DNA from: Chara braunii
Taxonomy: Eukaryota; Streptophyta; Charophyceae; Charales; Characeae
Assembly (NCBI GenBank): GCA_003427395.1
Contig: BFEA01000509.1
Location: 571,938 to 612,906, forward strand
Length of the DNA: 40,969 bases
Direction: 5' to 3'
Shown: positions 1 to 9,715 of the stretch, one piece after another
How positions within the stretch are numbered: the first letter of the stretch is position 1
Layout of the letters: every line of letters begins with the position of its first letter
Translations under genes and position numbers: made by a program
Notes under the pieces: model-generated
Told to the model about the DNA's origin: nothing
Databases searched by the model: none
What the model saw: only the letters and a program-made list of their open reading frames with translations

Positions 1-68
<68 letters not shown>

Positions 69-95
69 TGTGTGTGCGCGCGCGCGCGCACGCGC
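1..95. repeat. (TG)n/(CG)n microsatellite
   Basis: An almost pure TG run to about 76 changes into CG/CA dinucleotides before unique sequence starts. The alternating purine-pyrimidine composition could adopt Z-DNA. Open frames across it (Cys-Val repeats) are artefacts. Confidence 0.97.
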
Positions 96-96
96 A

Positions 97-279
97 TTTT
101 GGAATGAATTCGGCCACCTTTGAGCGCCGAATGCAGCCCCGAACGGTGGTCAGATACATTCGGAAATGGTCTCTCTCTCTCTCTCTCTCTCGCACGCGCG
201 CGTAGTTTTTTGAATGAATTCGGTCACTTTTTGTCACTGAATGTAGTGCCAAAAGGTGGCCAAATACATTCCAAAATGG
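97..279. repeat. Two tandem ~73-bp hairpin-forming units separated by a CT microsatellite
   Basis: Unit 1 (97-169) and unit 2 (206-279) are diverged copies: both start TTTTxGAATGAATTCGG and end with TACATTC followed by AAATGG. Each is also close to palindromic. In unit 2 the left ~32 bases match the reverse complement of the right ~32 with mostly G/T-type differences, leaving a loop of about 6 nt. This is foldback or MITE-like architecture. CT/CG simple sequence (170-205) separates the units and a CA run (280-303) follows. No terminal duplication was recognised. Confidence 0.7.
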
Positions 280-527
280 CCACACACACATACACACACA
301 CACAGTGGGCTGAGTGGGGCGAATGAGCAGGGCGGGGTGGGGTATTCACCCTTGCAGAGGTACGTTTTTTTTCGTTTTTTCCCCTTTCGGTTTCTCTGTT
401 TGTTTTTTCTCACAGGCATGCGGTGGTGCCCGCGACCCTTCTTGTGCCCCTCAACCCCTCTGTGTCCACCCCCTCTCCCCCTGATGCATTTGTGCCCAAC
501 CGCAAACGCGTCAAGTGTGTTTACCCA

Positions 528-590
528 CGTTCAATGAATGCGCATTCAACGCGTTCAAGAACTGAAGGCAGAACCCACATTCATTGAACG
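528..590. repeat. 13-bp perfect inverted repeat
   Basis: CGTTCAATGAATG (528-540) is repeated as its exact reverse complement at 578-590, with a 37-nt spacer that itself contains related GCATTCAACGCG motifs. It lies just upstream of the chromovirus coding remnant. It could be part of that element's untranslated leader or a small foldback. Confidence 0.6.
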
Positions 591-644
591 CGTGGCTAAA
601 CAACCCTCCGACCCTGCCTAGCCAGTCCCATCCACCTAGCCACG

Positions 645-1064
645 GTGTTGTGTACCGCTGAGGCCTCGCACGTAGCCAGCTTCCCGACCATTGAGTTGCG
701 GTTTGCCCGTTTGGTTACCCCACCAGAGGATCCTCAAGACATGACAGACGCAGTTGCCTCTGCCCCATCGTCTGTCAAGGTACCGTCTGCCCCACCGCAG
801 ACCGTCGCGTCTAGTCCTTCCCCTCCAAGACTTCCGATGCGTCGCGCCATTCGCACAACTTGTTATAACGCATAGATGGCGACTCGCGATGACATTGTGT
901 CATCGCTCCTAGACTTGAGCATTCTTCAGGCTCGTCAAGAGCGACTCACGAAATACGTAAATGTCATTCGTTGTCTTCTCACTCTGCTTTCTAACCCTGA
1001 TCGCACCCTCCCTATCATCACTATCCGCTTAGGGACATCTGTGAGGGTGTACCATGCTTTATGA
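645..1064 (+). pseudogene. Gag-side/linker segment of the chromovirus polyprotein
   Basis: Two open stretches in one frame (645-875 and 876-1064), split by a TAG, lead directly into the protease active site. The first is rich in Pro, Ser and Ala (a low-complexity linker). The second has a helical Leu/Arg/Gln stretch. I see no capsid signature and no CCHC knuckle, so assignment to Gag or a Gag-PR linker rests on position only. Confidence 0.5.
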
Positions 1065-1350
1065 GACTCTGGCTCGGAGGGAGACTTCGTTCAACCTCGA
1101 GTGGTCGAGGAAGCCCGTTTAGCTACCTCCGAATCTCGCTCTCCTATCTCCGTCACCCTTGGAGATAACAAGACGCAGCGCTTCTTCGATTAGACGGTCC
1201 CCGACCTCCACTTTTCCCTCACTCTCCAGCCACTGGATAGTACCCAGGAGCCTTTACGCTACCATTCCTCTGCATACCTTGACGTGTTGGAGACTGGATA
1301 GACTTTATCCTTGGCACTCCCTGGTCTCGCCGGTTCCGTGGCACAGAGGC
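1040..1350 (+). pseudogene. Retropepsin-like aspartic protease (chromovirus)
   Basis: After the stop at 1062 the frame continues with DSGSEGDFV, the D-S/T-G active-site loop of gypsy proteases. It ends, after a +1 shift near 1300, with DFILGTPW, the conserved ILG flap/helix signature (usually D-x-ILGxPW). Distance between the two motifs is about 80 residues, normal for the family. Stops at 1062 and 1191 and the shift make it inactive. The enzyme would cleave the polyprotein within the virus-like particle. Confidence 0.8.
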
Positions 1351-1790
1351 AGAATGGGCGACTGAGACACTCGCTCTCAAAACGAAGTGTGGTCAGACCC
1401 ATTGAGTCCCCTTCATCGGAACCACGGGCGACAATCCTCCCGACCTACCTCCCCAGGACCCTCGTTCCTGTGGGTTCCACCCTGCCAACGCCTTCACTTC
1501 TCCACGTCAGTTTGCTCACTTCATACGACTGGAGGACGTCACGTTCTACTCAGTGAACGTCATGGATCTTCTTCGCTATGATTAACTCTATCCCGAGGTT
1601 GAGCTCATCTCATTGGAGCCTGATCCCCCTGACCCTTTCTCCATTTTCGTGGCCCCCATCTCTACATCCACCCCCTCAGCCTTCAGATACCCCCTCGACA
1701 TCTCTGGTCCCTACGTCGTTCACTACTGAGTCCACACATACGTCTCCTGTCGACGCAGACGTTGAGGAACTCATGCGGTTCACGACCGAC
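1351..1790 (+). pseudogene. Protease-RT linker of the chromovirus
   Basis: This is the stretch between the protease signature and the first recognisable RT residues. Several frames are open briefly and are rich in Pro/Ser/Thr. Around 1500-1560 one frame reads FAHFIRLEDV..VNVMDLLRYD, resembling pre-RT linkers in gypsy elements. No motif is strong enough to name a domain. Confidence 0.45.
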
Positions 1791-2590
1791 TTAGAGCCCA
1801 CCGTTCACGATTTGATTCAAGAGTACCGCAAAGTTTTTTTTCCTCCCGTATTTCTCATACAGCGGGATCCCTTCGATCCGCGGTGTTGAGCATACTATCT
1901 AGCTCGTGTCTGACTATCACGTCCACCATCAGACACCGTACCGACTGTCGATTCCAGAGGCGGAGGAACTCAAGCGTCGGCTTGAGGAGCTCCTTCGATT
2001 GGGTTCTATTAAACCCGGTAACTCCCCTTGGGGTGCACCCGTCCTCTTTGCTCGCAAAGTGGACGAAACTTTTCGCCTCTGCATTGATTACAACGGCCTT
2101 AACTGTTACACGGTTAAAAAAAACTATCCCGTGCCTCGTGCGGATGAGCTGTTTGATCGTTTGGCAGACAACCGTTTCTTCACGAAGATCGATTTTCGTA
2201 GCAGCTACCACCAGATCTGCGTTGCCACAAAAGACTAACTGAAGACCATCTTTCGGTCGCGCTTCGGCCACTACGAGTTCACGGTGATACCACTCGGCCT
2301 CACTAATGCACCGACCACCTTCCAGACGGAGATGAACGATATCTTTAGGGATATCCTTTAAGAATACGTTCTCGTATACCTAGACGACATCTTGATCTGT
2401 AGTTGTACCTTAGAAGATCATTTCAGACACCTCCGCTATGTCCTACAACGCTTACGCAAGCATGACTTCTATGCCAAGCTCGGTAAGTGCCGCTTTGCCC
2501 AGCCCAAAGTGGACTTCCTAAGACACCATGTGTTTGACCAGGGTCTCCACATGAACGACGCGACGATCACTGCTATTGCGGAGTGACTTG
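1791..2590 (+). pseudogene. Reverse transcriptase domain (Ty3/gypsy)
   Basis: The RT blocks are in order: PYRLSIPEAEELKRRLEELL (primer-grip side); GSIKPGNSPWGAPVLFARK; FRLCIDYNGLN; KNYPVPRADELFDRL; FTKIDFRSSYHQI near 2179-2217, which carries the first catalytic Asp; and YLDD at 2377-2388 with the remaining two catalytic Asp. The fingers-palm spacing is normal for gypsy RT. In-frame stops at 2236-2238, 2359-2361 and 2584-2586 inactivate it. It would copy element RNA into cDNA inside the particle. Confidence 0.95.
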
Positions 2591-3310
2591 TTCCAACATC
2601 CGCTAAGCAGTTTCGTAGTTTCCTAGACCTTACTAGTTACTACAGTAGTTTTATCCAGGGATACGCTAAGTATTCCTACGTCCTTACCTCCACGTTCCTT
2701 CGGAAGAGCCTGCCGTGGTTTTGAACACCCCTTTGCGATAACGTCTTTCGCGCCCTCAAGAAGGCGGTGACTTGTGCGCTGGTTCTTCGCTTTCCCGATT
2801 TTGATCGTCCCTTCATCGTCACCATTGATGCATCAGATTTTGCAGTAGGAGATGTACTTTCTCAGTTGTTTCCCTCCTGATTCACCTTATCCTCATTTTC
2901 CTTCTTCCCCCTCCTCCCTCTTGCTTACACTGCTTCTCGACTGATGCATATCCTCCCACCATTTCCCTCCCCTGACAGTCCTCCGGTTACTTACTCCCTG
3001 ACCATCGCGGAGGATGAGACTGTCGAGGCTCATGATGGGGATTGCCTTATCGCTTTCTAGTCCCGTCAGCTCCTGCATGCCAAGATAAACTATATTGTCG
3101 ATGAACGTGAGGTTCTCGCAGTAGTTTATGCTACCCGACATTGACGTTATTATCTGTACGGGGCGCTCTTCACGGTACGCACAGACAACTCAGTTGTCCA
3201 GGCTTTCCTCACGAAGCTCAAACTTTCCCCTCGATAGGCACGTTGGTGGCGTGATTTATCCGAGTTCAGTTTCACCACTCATCCCATCAAGGGTGAAACG
3301 AATCGTATGC
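2590..3310 (+). pseudogene. RT connection and RNase H domain (Ty3/gypsy)
   Basis: After the RT stop the frame continues with the connection region, then FDRPFIVTIDASDFAVGDVL near 2800-2870, where Asp of TIDAS is the first RNase H catalytic residue. A Ser/Pro-rich low-complexity stretch interrupts at 2878-3000. The domain resumes with SRQL..AKINYIVDEREVLAVVYA (catalytic Glu) and YLYGALFTVRTDNSVV (Asp), ending before PIKGETNRMP. Stops near 2878 and 3058 and frame changes break it. It would digest the RNA strand of the hybrid. Confidence 0.88.
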
Positions 3311-3311
3311 C

Positions 3312-4296
3312 TTGTCCCTCCGTCCTAATCATAATCAGGAATCTATCAATTTTGCTGCCATCTCTATCACCAATGTTGATCAGTCGGTGATCGACGCATA
3401 TCGCACTCAGTTCTGCCACTGCCCGGATTATCGCGTCATCCACGCGACACTGCGAAGTGGCAAGACCGTTCCCTCATACTCACTTGGTGAGAGCGGTCTC
3501 GTGTACTGGCATGACAGTTTTTGTCAGCTAGAACCACGTATCTGCGTTCCCTTCACCGAACAGCTCTGCGTCCAGGCCGTAGCAGAGTTCCATGACCAGA
3601 CAGCTACTGGTCATATGGGTTTTCATAAGACGTTGACTCGTGTATATCGCCTGTACGTTTGGCCGAAGTCCAAGGACTTTGTCAAAGCCTACATTCAGGA
3701 GTATCCTACCTGTCACGAGGTGAATACTGCGAGTCACCTTCCATATAGGTTACTTCAGCCCCTACCCATACCTAAGGGTCGTTGGCAGTCCATCTCCATG
3801 CATTCCGTTGGTCTCCTTCTTCCACCCACTGAGCGAGGTCATGATGCTATATTAGTTGTCGTCGATCGTTTCACGAAGCGTGCACGCTTTCTCCCGTGCC
3901 GCTATCACATTAGCGCTCGTGAGGTCACCGACATCGTCTTCGATCGAGTCGTGAGAGATCACGGCTTACCTATGAGCACCATCTCCGACCGTGACCCGCG
4001 CTTTACCAGCACATTCTAGTGACGCCTACACGAGGTGTACGGATCCCAGCTCCGCTTTTCACCGTCTTACCACCCTCAGACCAATGGTCAGATTGATGTC
4101 ATCAATTAAACTCTCGTCGTCTCTCAGTAATATCCTCCGAAAGTTTATTAGGGGTGACAAGCAGTGAGACTTACACTTAGCCCACGCGGAGATTGCGTAC
4201 AACCACGCTGTTTCGTCAGCCACGGGGATGTAGCCATTCTATTGCAACCTCGACTATCATCCTCGTGTACCCGCGGACTTCCTAAGACTGTCGCGG
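3312..4296 (+). pseudogene. Integrase, zinc-finger and catalytic core (Ty3/gypsy), catalytically dead
   Basis: The largest open piece (3312-4019, 235 aa) has the HHCC start: H94 and H101 in EFHDQTATGHMGFHKT. Only one Cys of the C-x2-C pair is seen (EYPTCHEV). In the core, the first catalytic Asp expected after RWQSISM is His (residue 164). The second Asp is kept in ISDRDPRF (residue 226). The catalytic Glu is Asp in QTNGQIDVIN, near 4080-4110. The normally invariant Trp after TSTF is the TAG at 4017. This integrase could not join ends. The family product inserts the cDNA into chromatin. Confidence 0.93.
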
Positions 4297-4900
4297 TTGT
4301 GCCCAGACACTTGTTGTCGTGCACTTGACGACTGGATCGCCCACATGGCGGCGATTATGAAGCGCGCACATGAGAGTCTAGACGACTCCCAGACTCGCAT
4401 GGCCGCACGAGCGAACCGATCACAAATGGATCATCCATTCAAAGTCAGTCATGATGTGCTCGTCGACGCACGCCACTTGCATCTCGAAGCGGATATGCTT
4501 CAAAAGTTCAGACGCCGGTTCTTCGGTCCATACCGCATCCTTCAGGTCGTCGGTTCTGATACTGCGGCTAGTCCGGTCAACTTCCGTGTGAAGCTACCTG
4601 ATTACCTTCGACAGACTCGCGTACACGATGTTTACCACATCTCCTTGCTGCGTCCCTATCGCAGACTGTCTGATCGCGTCGCCAGATGTCCTTATGAGCG
4701 CCCTCCACCTATCATGGTGGACGGTCACAAGGAGTTCGTCGTTTCCGACATCGTATCTCGCCGAGTTACCGACAATACCCCTCTATGCACCGAGTACCTT
4801 ATGCGTTGGAATGACAATCTTGATGAGGAGGCTATTTGAAAGCCCCTCGAGCACTTGGAGCACGCCTGGATGTTGGTGTGTACATATGACCGTGCTCGTT
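4297..4900 (+). pseudogene. Integrase C-terminus with chromodomain
   Basis: A 180-codon open frame begins in the GPY/F-like region: DVLVDARHLHLEADMLQKF, FGPYRILQVVG and NFRVKLPDYLRQTRVHDVYH. These are the typical gypsy integrase tail motifs (GPF and 'HxVFHVSLL'). It then carries EFVVSDIVSRRV..YLMRWNDNLDEEAI, the chromodomain fold with aromatic-cage positions (V/Y, W). The expected Trp after EEAI is a TGA, and the frame then continues KPLEHLEHA. Chromodomains steer integration to marked heterochromatin, which fits the repeat-packed surroundings. Confidence 0.93.
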
Positions 4901-6480
4901 GTGCTGTACATCTGCTCTTACTCAGCCCACTGACCCTCTTCCTCCTCCTCCGGCCGAGGAGATTGCCGAGGACGAGCCCGCTCCCTTTGAGGTCGTTCTT
5001 TAGTAGCAGACGAACGCCTCCGGGCGTCCATAGCGCACTTGTCGACGTCCTCGGCGTCTCGACGACTGACATTTTGATCACCTACCATCCTCCTATTGAC
5101 TCACACCTTCAGGTACTCCGTCATCAACTTCTTCATGATGACAGCATTTTGCGGCTCTGCTTCGACATCGACTCGACTCCTACTTTATCGACGTCATCAA
5201 CCACTTCGACGACTTCAGCTACCTTCACAACTTTAGCTACCTTATCGGCTTCAACTACTTTGGACGTGACTCCCTCACGCCACCACCGTACCCTGTATAT
5301 TCCCTTGCACGTGTCGCACGATGGTTCTCACTCAGTTGGGTCTCTCTGAGTTGGACTCTCCCTTGGTATCGCATAGGCATTGGGAGCGTAGTGTTATTTT
5401 GGCTTCCCTGCTCCCAGATCTAGGTCTCTCCTCAAGTCGGTGAGTTGTGTGCATGTTTCCCTCACCCACTGCATCCCTCATCACCCTAGTGTCGGCCATG
5501 GCATGCCTTCAGTTAGGTATACGTCCACCCTATTCCAAACTCCCCTTTCATGGTCGACCCTGTATGGTGTCACCCTTTCGTCGAGCATTACCCGCCTTGA
5601 TGGTCTATCTGTTAGGATCATTGGTTGTGCATCGCTACCACTCCCTCACCCTGAGCCTAATAACCTTCCCCATCTTCGTGTGTGGCTGCCCTTAGGAGTT
5701 TCGATTCTTAGGTTGCATTCACCCCCTCTAAGATCATCCCACTCTTAGTGGTTCAACGACATGACATTACTTGTGACAAATTGCTCTCTTTTCCTTTCAA
5801 CATTGAGGCAATTGCCTCCAGGACTTTAGGATTGTATCTTGCTACATGTCATTTTCTGCTGTTAGTTAGGATGTGTATACCAAACATTTGTTTTTCATTT
5901 GACATTATGTAGCTTAGGCTGAATCGCATGGACTCCACATGGAGCTTGCTCCGCATCCTAGATTTCTCAGCTTTCTTCACTGCAGAGTTCCGCTGCTTTT
6001 GCGGATAGCGTGTTTATGGTGCTTGTGATCCACTACAGGTCTGAGGATCGTGCAGCGAGCCTCTATCTACCCTGGCCTACAGCCAGGGCCTACCGGGCTA
6101 TTTGCCTGTTCAGCCTGTGGGACCAGGCCGTGGCCTGACCCCGCAGGCTGTCTGCTGTTTCAGTCCAGTCCAGTCCTGCCCAGTACCACTGTCGGTACCA
6201 GTCCAGTCAGTCCGCTGTGGGTATACCCCAGCTGCAGTCTGTTTTCAGGTCACTCTTCATTCTGCACAGTTTGGAGTACGTGCGTGTTTAGTCTGCGTCG
6301 GAGCTGCACTGTCCCTTCCGGCCCCATCTCCATCTCCTCCTCCCTCAACCCTTCGTCCTCATCCTGACGGACCGCCATCCCGGCGGGTCCGTCACAAGGA
6401 GGAAAAAACATGGATGAAGTTTGCTCAGTATCTACTGGGAACTGACTGGGACCTTCAGAATCATCAAGGCGTGTGACGCT
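4901..6480. other. Unassigned stretch downstream of the chromovirus
   Basis: No domain is recognised here. The frame at 4855-5349 is Thr/Ser-rich low complexity and probably 3' untranslated or spacer DNA of the retroelement. 3' LTR sequence would be expected here but no matching 5' copy is visible. Two GC-rich hairpins occur: CCCTGGC (6070-6076) with GCCAGGG (6082-6088), and CAGCCTG (6111-6117) with CAGGCTG (6144-6150), the latter enclosing an inner AGGCC/GGCCT stem. Confidence 0.5.
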
Positions 6481-6484
6481 GTCT

Positions 6485-6771
6485 CTTAATTCTGTCTTTT
6501 GCAAATTAGAAGCCAAAGTCCCCACTGCGGAAGGCAGTTTTAACAGCCTGGCGAAAGATCTGTCCACCGGAGCATAACCCCCCGCTTTCCAAGCTTCAAG
6601 TTTTGAGGGAGGGAACCACTATAATTTGTGAACCCCAGAATTTTGCAGGTGGACTGCACCCACTTTTCTGCAGCCGAAACACCGGGAAGTTTCGGTAAGG
6701 CGTGAATTTCAAAAGGCATCATCTCAATTAGAGACATTTGGGATGAACAGACGTGGAATTGGGTGACTGAT
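6485..6771 (+). pseudogene. LINE ORF2-like remnant (tentative)
   Basis: One frame reads ISKGIISIRDIWDEQ followed by TWNWVTD and is open only briefly. The I-x-D-[IL]-W-D...W pattern occurs in the post-RT part of plant L1-type LINEs. A similar string (VVDIWDQQQNDWISVENL) sits on the minus strand near 17970-18060. Upstream stops (6601-6705) and the lack of catalytic motifs make the call tentative. The reading frame ends at the first bases of the U6 copy, so this fragment and U6 directly abut. Confidence 0.35.
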
Positions 6772-6870
6772 GTCCCTTGGGACATCTGCTAAAATTGGAA
6801 CAATACAGAGAAGATTGATTAGCATGGCCCCTGCGCAAGGATGACACACATAAATAGAGAAACGGTCCCA
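6772..6870 (+). ncRNA. U6: U6 snRNA copy, plant-type, probably a retropseudogene
   Basis: The 99-nt segment starts with the 5' stem-loop GTCCCTTGGGACATC. It then has the U6 core: AAAATTGGAACAATACAGAG, AGCATGGCCCCTGCGCAAGG (covering the U4-pairing and internal stem-loop bases) and ATGACACACATAAA. The 5' sequence is the green-plant rather than the animal form. Differences from the usual U6: a GATT duplication just before AGCATGG (AAGATTGATTAGC), changes in the ACAGAGA-flanking region (CGATACAG to CAATACAG), and an altered 3' end (AACGGTCCCA) without the terminal T run. No TATA box or plant USE element is visible upstream, where LINE-like coding sequence runs up to base 6771. U6 normally forms the catalytic core of the spliceosome. 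This copy is probably not expressed. Confidence 0.9.
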
Positions 6871-7790
6871 TGTGGCTACAATCACTCCCAAGTGGTGGAA
6901 TCAGCAGTACGGCTTTCGACCAAGACGAATGAGGGTCTCTTTGAGCTGTTGTTGCTGCAAGTGGGCTTGGGAGACAACGGTCCACCTTTGGATACACTGT
7001 CCAGTGTCGATCAGACTCTGGCAGTGGGGGCGTAGACACGTACAGATTCACCAACTGTTACAGAACCTTGGACTAGACACAGACTCATGGATCATGACAG
7101 TGAAAGCTGAACAGATGAAGCCGTACTCGAAAGGCTGGGGCTATGTGGCCCAGATGTGCAGAGGGGCAATCATGGGGGTGTAACAGTTATGGCAGACGTG
7201 AAATGCTGCTCTTTTCAGAGGTGTACACTGGTCCCTACCTCATACACAAGCTCTGGTAGAGTCTCAAAAAATCAGAACCCCAATCAGAGCACACGGGCAT
7301 AACAAAGGCAGACTACGGTTCTCGAAGACCTGGGCAAAGGGGAACAAATTGGCAGCAATGAAAGCAGACTTGCAGTTGGTGATTGGACCGTGGATGAGAG
7401 ATGGAGGGGAGAACCCAGTGGAGGTCAGGGTGACTCAGTGTCAGGCGGTTCTCTAGCCCGAGGACCAGGGGCAGAGAAGTTGGCACTCAGCCCAGGGCTA
7501 CGGTAGGGCACAAGAGTACTGTTCAAAGACAAGCAGTCTACTTACATGGCAGTGAGAAGATCAGTGCGAATTGTGGAATTTGCAGGGAACTTTGAACTTT
7601 GAATAGGCAATATAGTAATATACTCAGGAGTCAGAATACAGTCAGAAGACTCAGCACATGGTTAGGAAGAAGAGTAAGGACTCTAAGGAGTAGGTGTTGG
7701 ATAACTTCGAGTGGTGGGAGGGTTGCAGTGCTTGCGGCAGTGGTAGGTTGCTGTTGATTTGAACTTCGAAGCAGTACTGTAGTAGCCTTT
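6871..7790. other. No recognisable gene
   Basis: Short frames (for example 6872-7183 plus, 103 aa, rich in Trp and Cys) match nothing I know and have no supporting start context. Composition is mixed GC without simple repeats. This may be the rest of whatever carries the U6 copy. Confidence 0.4.
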
Positions 7791-8050
7791 TTTTTTTTGT
7801 TTTTTTTTTTGAGTTGTTTGTTGTCAAGTTGCTGCTTTTTCGAAGTCTTATGATCTGATGGGACGCTGCACCCGTTTGCCGACACCAGCCGAAACTGGGT
7901 AGTGGCTCTCCTGGTTGAGATGTGGAGGGATTCCCTGGGCCTCCTTTGCTCTTCCTTTGGGGATAATAAATGCAAGCTTCCTCTTAAAAAAAGAAGAAAG
8001 AAAGAAAAGAAAAGAAAGGGGGGCAACCAACCGTCCTAGCTCAGTTGGTA
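7791..8050 (+). repeat. T tract, A/G-rich tract and tRNA-like A box
   Basis: A broken T tract (7791-7812) and an AAAGAAAG-rich tract (7986-8020) precede GTCCTAGCTCAGTTGGTACAC. Bases 8037-8050 fit a pol III A box (TRGCNNAGYNGG). No B box is found within the next 80 bases, so this is at best the head of a truncated tRNA-derived SINE. Confidence 0.45.
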
Positions 8051-8635
8051 CACCCGGCCGCGTCAGGTTAATGATGATAATCTCTGAAGGTCATCACCCT
8101 TTTCAAAACAAGAAAGGGGTAAGTGCATTTATGTCACCTTTGAGTATCGAATGGGCAAAAAAAACACGCATCGGCAAAGAAAACTGCACCGAGTTCAGAA
8201 AGGCAACGGAAGTACCGACGGCCGTGGTGTCAGACTGGGTGTCATATTTACAGGGGTCGGCCGTGGTGTCAGAGGGGAAAACAAAACAAAACACAAAATG
8301 CCCAACGGATACTTTTGGACCGAAATCCCTGATTTGGAGTTGGCACGTGGTTTCTTTGCCGGCGTGATTTTTTTTTTGCCTTTAGGGTTTCAAAACATGC
8401 CGCGTTCACGGTTATTTCAAAAAGAAAACTATAAAAAAGAGGAATGAGAAAGGGGAAAAAAGAAAAAAAAAACTGGGGGCCAGTTGACTGAATTGGAAAA
8501 CGGACCTGTCTGATCATTGACAATGACTGTTGGCCTTGGAAAGGAGAAGAAGACAAAGAGGGAGAAGGAAAGAAAGGAAGGAAGGAAATAACTTCAGAGA
8601 AGTATGATAAAAACGTGGCATGTGTGATTTGCCAT
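8051..8635. other. No recognisable gene
   Basis: A/G-rich low-complexity DNA. The open frames here have no family signature. A short ATGATGATAATCTCTGAAGG segment (8070-8089) loosely resembles the ATC-rich stretch at 16255-16280. Confidence 0.4.
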
Positions 8636-8822
<187 letters not shown>

Positions 8823-9500
8823 CCGAAAAAAGGGAAAAAAAACACTCCTTCCACTCTGGGGAGCAGGGGGGAGGTCCCACTCCACGAGCACAGATTAAGA
8901 GATGCTGGCCGTGGATCTGAGTGTTATCTACAGACAGTATCTGTTAATGCATGCAAGTGGAAGCTTGCCCCAGCAGTCCAGTGGCTTAAAAAAACAACAA
9001 CGAAGAAAACCACCTCCTCCGGCAGGAAGAACTACAAAGTGAAGGACCATGACTTGAATAGGCAAAAAGTGAAGGCACTGTGAGCCCCGCGTGAGGTGTG
9101 AACCTTGAATTTAACAAGGACACATCTGTCCCCATTACGGCTTTGCCACTGCTCCACTGCGACAGATTTCCTGATTTCATCTTCATATCAGCAACATGGG
9201 CATTGATTACTTCCTCAACGAGAGCAGGGATGATTAACCTCCCATTTTTCTCTCGTCACAGTATGCCATTGTGGAATTATTTCGGAAACCCGTCCGGAGC
9301 TTACGCAGCAGTGCAGTTTTCTGTGTGAATTGCCATGGGAATGCTCGCCATGTGGTTTCAGAATGATCAGACAATCAGATGGTCACATGCCATCAAGATT
9401 CGGTCATCGAGAACTGCTCTTCTTCTTCTTTTCTTGATTTTTTTTGGAACTGCTCTTTTGTTGTTGGTCTCGTTGTTGTTCTCGTGAGATAAGGGCCCCG
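8823..9500. other. No recognisable gene
   Basis: Mixed sequence with A-rich (8830-8842) and TTC/TTG-rich (9415-9480) patches. No coding, RNA or repeat homology is seen by eye. Confidence 0.4.
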
Positions 9501-9504
9501 GTCA

Positions 9505-9715
9505 ACAGGGACGAGCAGGGTAGGTCAGTGTTTTGCAATAGGGAGGTTGTGGTTTCGATTCTGTCCACCCTCAACCTCCCCTGCATACGTTCAGTTGGTG
9601 CTAGGTTGGCACACCGGGTACTAGGGCTTAGTACAGTGTGTAGATGCAGTGGCTTAGTGGGTTGAGTTAGGTTGCTGCAAGGGAGAGGTCCGGAGTTCGA
9701 TTCTGGTTGGCCCTG
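9505..9715 (+). repeat. tRNA-derived SINE-like region with two B-box sequences
   Basis: Bases 9650-9662 (TGGCTTAGTGGGT) resemble a pol III A box. GTTCGATTC at 9695-9703 is a textbook B box within GGTCCGGAGTTCGATTCTGG, at tRNA-like spacing. A second B-box-like stretch (GGTTTCGATTCTG, from 9551) with a weaker A-like box (GTAGGTCAGTG, from 9529) lies ~145 bp upstream, suggesting a dimeric arrangement. No CCA or acceptor stem closes either unit, so these are SINE-like rather than functional tRNA genes. Confidence 0.5.

Larger units (their letters stand above)
645..4900 (+). mobile_element. Ty3/gypsy chromovirus, internal region, degenerate
   Basis: The domain order is aspartic protease, reverse transcriptase, RNase H, zinc-finger integrase and C-terminal chromodomain, all on the plus strand. 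This is the diagnostic pol order of Ty3/gypsy elements, and the chromodomain places it among chromoviruses. The frame is broken by many stops (for example 1062, 1191, 2236, 2359, 2584, 4017) and shifts, so it cannot encode a working polyprotein. I could not find a convincing pair of LTRs: the left 640 bp and the right 1.5 kb share no obvious long direct repeat. The copy is therefore either LTR-truncated or has LTRs too diverged to see by eye. No clear Gag zinc knuckle was found before the protease. Confidence 0.93.

Noticed and set aside
1-6480. LTR pair for the chromovirus
   Set aside because: No long direct repeat between the left and right flanks was visible; a computational self-alignment would be needed to exclude diverged LTRs.
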